A stretch of DNA of 16,725 nt from assembly GCA_039817825.1 (NCBI GenBank), contig JBCBVA010000082.1, positions 1 through 16,725 on the forward strand. The letters run 5' to 3'. Every line of letters starts with the position of its first letter. The stretch's first letter is position 1. The DNA is from PCC-7336 sp039817825 (GTDB taxonomy: Bacteria > Cyanobacteriota > Cyanobacteriia > Thermostichales > PCC-7336). A model generated the notes under the pieces. That model saw only the letters and a program-made list of their open reading frames with translations. It had not been told where the DNA came from and did not search any database. A program made the position numbers and the translations under genes. Of the stretch, positions 15,293 to 16,725 are shown piece after piece.

Positions 15293-16186
15293 ATGTCTGC
15301 TTCAATTCCTTACGGATTCTCGCTCCAATATGCCCAAACGTCTTTAGGCAGGATGGCGTATTTCAGTAACGATAGCTCCTCCGCAGATGCCGACAAGGAA
15401 CGGCCCACTCTGTTGTTTTTACATGGGTTTGGAGGAGGGGCGTCATCTTACGAGTGGTCAAAAGTCTATCCCGCATTTGCCAGTACCTATCGGGTGGTGG
15501 CCCCCGACCTATTGGGGTGGGGACAGTCCGAGCATCCGCAGCGGTCTTATGCCGTGGAGGATTACTTGTTGACGTTACGAGAGTTTATTCAGGGGATTGG
15601 AGCGCAGCCCGTTATTGCGATCGCCTCCACTCTCTCCGCAGCGTTCATTGTCCGAATCGCCACTCAACATCCAGACTGGTTCGACTCGTTATTCCTGGTT
15701 TGCCCATCCGGGTTTCAAGATTTTGGCAAGCCTGCCGGTCGCCGCATACCGTTGCCTATCATCAATACACCGGGTCTCGATCTCGCCATCTACGCGCTGG
15801 GTGCCACTAACGAGATTGCCGTGACGCTGTTTTTGGAGCGGTTCGTGTTTGCCGAACGCGATCGGATTTCTCCAGAGGTTGTCAACGCATACCTGACATC
15901 CGCCCAACAGCCCAATGCTGAATATGCAGCTTTATCCTTCTTGCGCGGAGACTTGAATTTCGATTTAGCGGAATACGCGCCGAAGTTAGAGGTGCCAACG
16001 GCGATCGCTTGGGGACAGAAATCTCAATTCATCTCTCCCGAATTAGGTCGGAGATTAGTGGCCCAGAACCCCAGCTATCTTCGCCAGTTTGATATCGTTC
16101 CTGACGCTGGAATTTTTCCTCATTTAGAGTTACCAGCAGCAATCATTAGCCTTATTCTCAGTTGGGTAGAACGTGCAGGTGAATAG
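15293..16186 (+). CDS. Alpha/beta-hydrolase-fold protein lacking the catalytic triad
   Basis: The fold is clear over 297 residues: LLFLHGFGGGASSYEW (40-55, oxyanion-hole region), VVAPDLLGWGQSEHP (68-82), a helical lid at about 140-215, and the final strand-loop IVPDAGIFPHLELP (268-281). The three catalytic positions look replaced. The nucleophile elbow, normally GxSxG, reads ASTLS with Thr113 in the Ser place. The acid position in WGQKSQFISP is Ser244 instead of Asp. The histidine after the AG of DAGIFPHLE is Ile274. No signal peptide is present, so it is probably cytoplasmic or peripheral to a membrane. It is likely co-transcribed with the preceding protease gene. It may be a binding or scaffold pseudoenzyme; sequence alone does not say. 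Confidence 0.8.
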   Translation: MSASIPYGFSLQYAQTSLGRMAYFSNDSSSADADKERPTLLFLHGFGGGASSYEWSKVYPAFASTYRVVAPDLLGWGQSEHPQRSYAVEDYLLTLREFIQGIGAQPVIAIASTLSAAFIVRIATQHPDWFDSLFLVCPSGFQDFGKPAGRRIPLPIINTPGLDLAIYALGATNEIAVTLFLERFVFAERDRISPEVVNAYLTSAQQPNAEYAALSFLRGDLNFDLAEYAPKLEVPTAIAWGQKSQFISPELGRRLVAQNPSYLRQFDIVPDAGIFPHLELPAAIISLILSWVERAGE

Positions 16187-16306
16187 CCCGTTCTCGCTAG
16201 CAAACTATCAACTCTAAAGACAAAATATGTAGAAGTTGAGTGCATTCGCGGCCGCTTCCACTACCTGTGCTAAAATTGTCGCGACCCAGCTACTGCTTTA
16301 CACCAT
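16187..16306. promoter_or_regulatory. Gap upstream of smc with a possible -10 box
   Basis: TAAAAT at 16271-16276 could be a -10 element about 31 bases before the smc ATG, but no matching -35 box is visible at normal spacing. No ribosome binding site stands out before the ATG. Confidence 0.25.
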
Positions 16307-16725
16307 ATGTATGTTAAACAGCTGGAGCTGACGCGATTTAAATCCTTTGGTAGCACCGTCACCATTCCACTGCTGGAAGGGTTTACCGTCGTGTCTGGCC
16401 CCAACGGGTCTGGTAAATCCAACATTATTGACGGCATCCTGTTCGCGCTGGGTCTGGCCTCCTCGCGAGGATTGCGAGCAGAACGTCTCCCCGACCTCGT
16501 CCACTCCGGCAGCCTTACCAACGGTCGTCGCAAAACAGAAACGTTGGTATCGGTCGTCTTCGCCATCCCCCATCCCGATGGGGAGCCCGTTGACTGGAAA
16601 GTGACTCGCCGCCTGCGAGTCGACACCAAAGCCGAAACCTACAACAGCACTTACTACATCAACGGGCTCCCCATCGGGATGGGGGATGGCGAAGACGACC
16701 GATACCAACGTTTCTGTTTTGCGAC
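16307..16725 (+). CDS. smc: Chromosome partition protein SMC, N-terminal fragment
   Basis: SMC is the ATPase that compacts and helps segregate the chromosome, working with ScpA and ScpB. The fragment starts MYVKQLELTRFKSFG and has Walker A GPNGSGKS (31-38) followed by NIIDGILFALGLASSRGLRAERLPDLV in separate conserved blocks, then TRRLRV and TYYING as expected of the cyanobacterial protein. After TYYING (about base 16665) the family would continue xPCTLTELHEQL; instead the translation becomes unrelated (GMGDGEDDRYQRF). That switch coincides with the start of the terminal inverted copy, so only about 16307-16664 should be trusted. The rest of the gene (normally about 1200 residues) lies beyond the window. 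Confidence 0.93.
   Translation, partial: MYVKQLELTRFKSFGSTVTIPLLEGFTVVSGPNGSGKSNIIDGILFALGLASSRGLRAERLPDLVHSGSLTNGRRKTETLVSVVFAIPHPDGEPVDWKVTRRLRVDTKAETYNSTYYINGLPIGMGDGEDDRYQRFCFA
16527..16725. repeat. Perfect 67-bp inverted repeat at the window end
   Basis: Bases 16527-16593 and 16659-16725 are exact reverse complements, separated by a 65-base spacer. The right arm ends exactly at the last base and replaces expected smc sequence. The arm itself contains a smaller palindrome (CCCCATCCCGATGGGG). Most likely a fold-back chimera from amplification or assembly. Confidence 0.97.

Noticed and set aside
16298..16708. Minus-strand open frames opposite smc
   Set aside because: They are antisense to the SMC coding frame, and the longer one is extended by the terminal inverted copy.

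Overview
This is cyanobacterial chromosomal DNA. At least a dozen GCGATCGC octamers (HIP1, a motif characteristic of many cyanobacterial genomes) are scattered through it, for example at 2393-2400, 4542-4549, 7282-7289, 13519-13526 and 14519-14526. The HflX and SMC proteins also look cyanobacterial. I cannot assign a genus. The window appears to run to a contig end: the last 67 bases are the exact reverse complement of bases 132-198 upstream of the end, and they break the smc reading frame homology, so the terminal sequence is probably an artefact.

Layout, left to right. 1-463: no secure gene; one frame stays open from the left edge and may be a truncated gene end. 464-1744 (+): ubiX flavin prenyltransferase, then a small two-helix LapA-type membrane protein. 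1754-4101 (-): a probable envelope pair made of a secreted FecR-domain protein with a (PPPVD)7 tail and, downstream, a secreted outer-membrane beta-barrel candidate. 4450-6129 (-): GTPase HflX, whose conserved N-terminus extends upstream of the first usable TTG into codons without any ATG, GTG or TTG. 6741-7751 (+): PAPS-dependent sulfotransferase behind a long AT-rich leader. 8323-9639 (+): chromate transporter ChrA (long-chain CHR), followed by a hairpin. 10038-11981 (+): SLC13/DASS permease with two RCK_C-type domains. 11985-14062 (-): fetA-fetB iron exporter ABC genes followed by a YaiI/YqxD protein. 14141-16186 (+): a secreted, bilobed pepsin-like aspartic protease, then an alpha/beta-hydrolase-fold protein in which all three catalytic triad positions appear substituted. 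16307-end (+): N-terminus of SMC, truncated.

Functional themes: envelope proteins (FecR/barrel pair, pepsin-like protease), oxyanion and sulfur handling (sulfotransferase, ChrA, SLC13), metal homeostasis (FetAB), and housekeeping genes (UbiX, HflX, SMC). Short tandem duplications are unusually frequent between genes and at gene ends (4335-4373, 4427-4461, 9923-9954, 11969-11995, 13387-13404), as well as the in-gene 15-bp repeat at 3058-3174. I see no tRNA, rRNA, CRISPR array, insertion sequence or prophage gene. The items that most deserve follow-up are the triad-less hydrolase, the bacterial pepsin homologue next to it, the HflX start codon, and the terminal inverted repeat.
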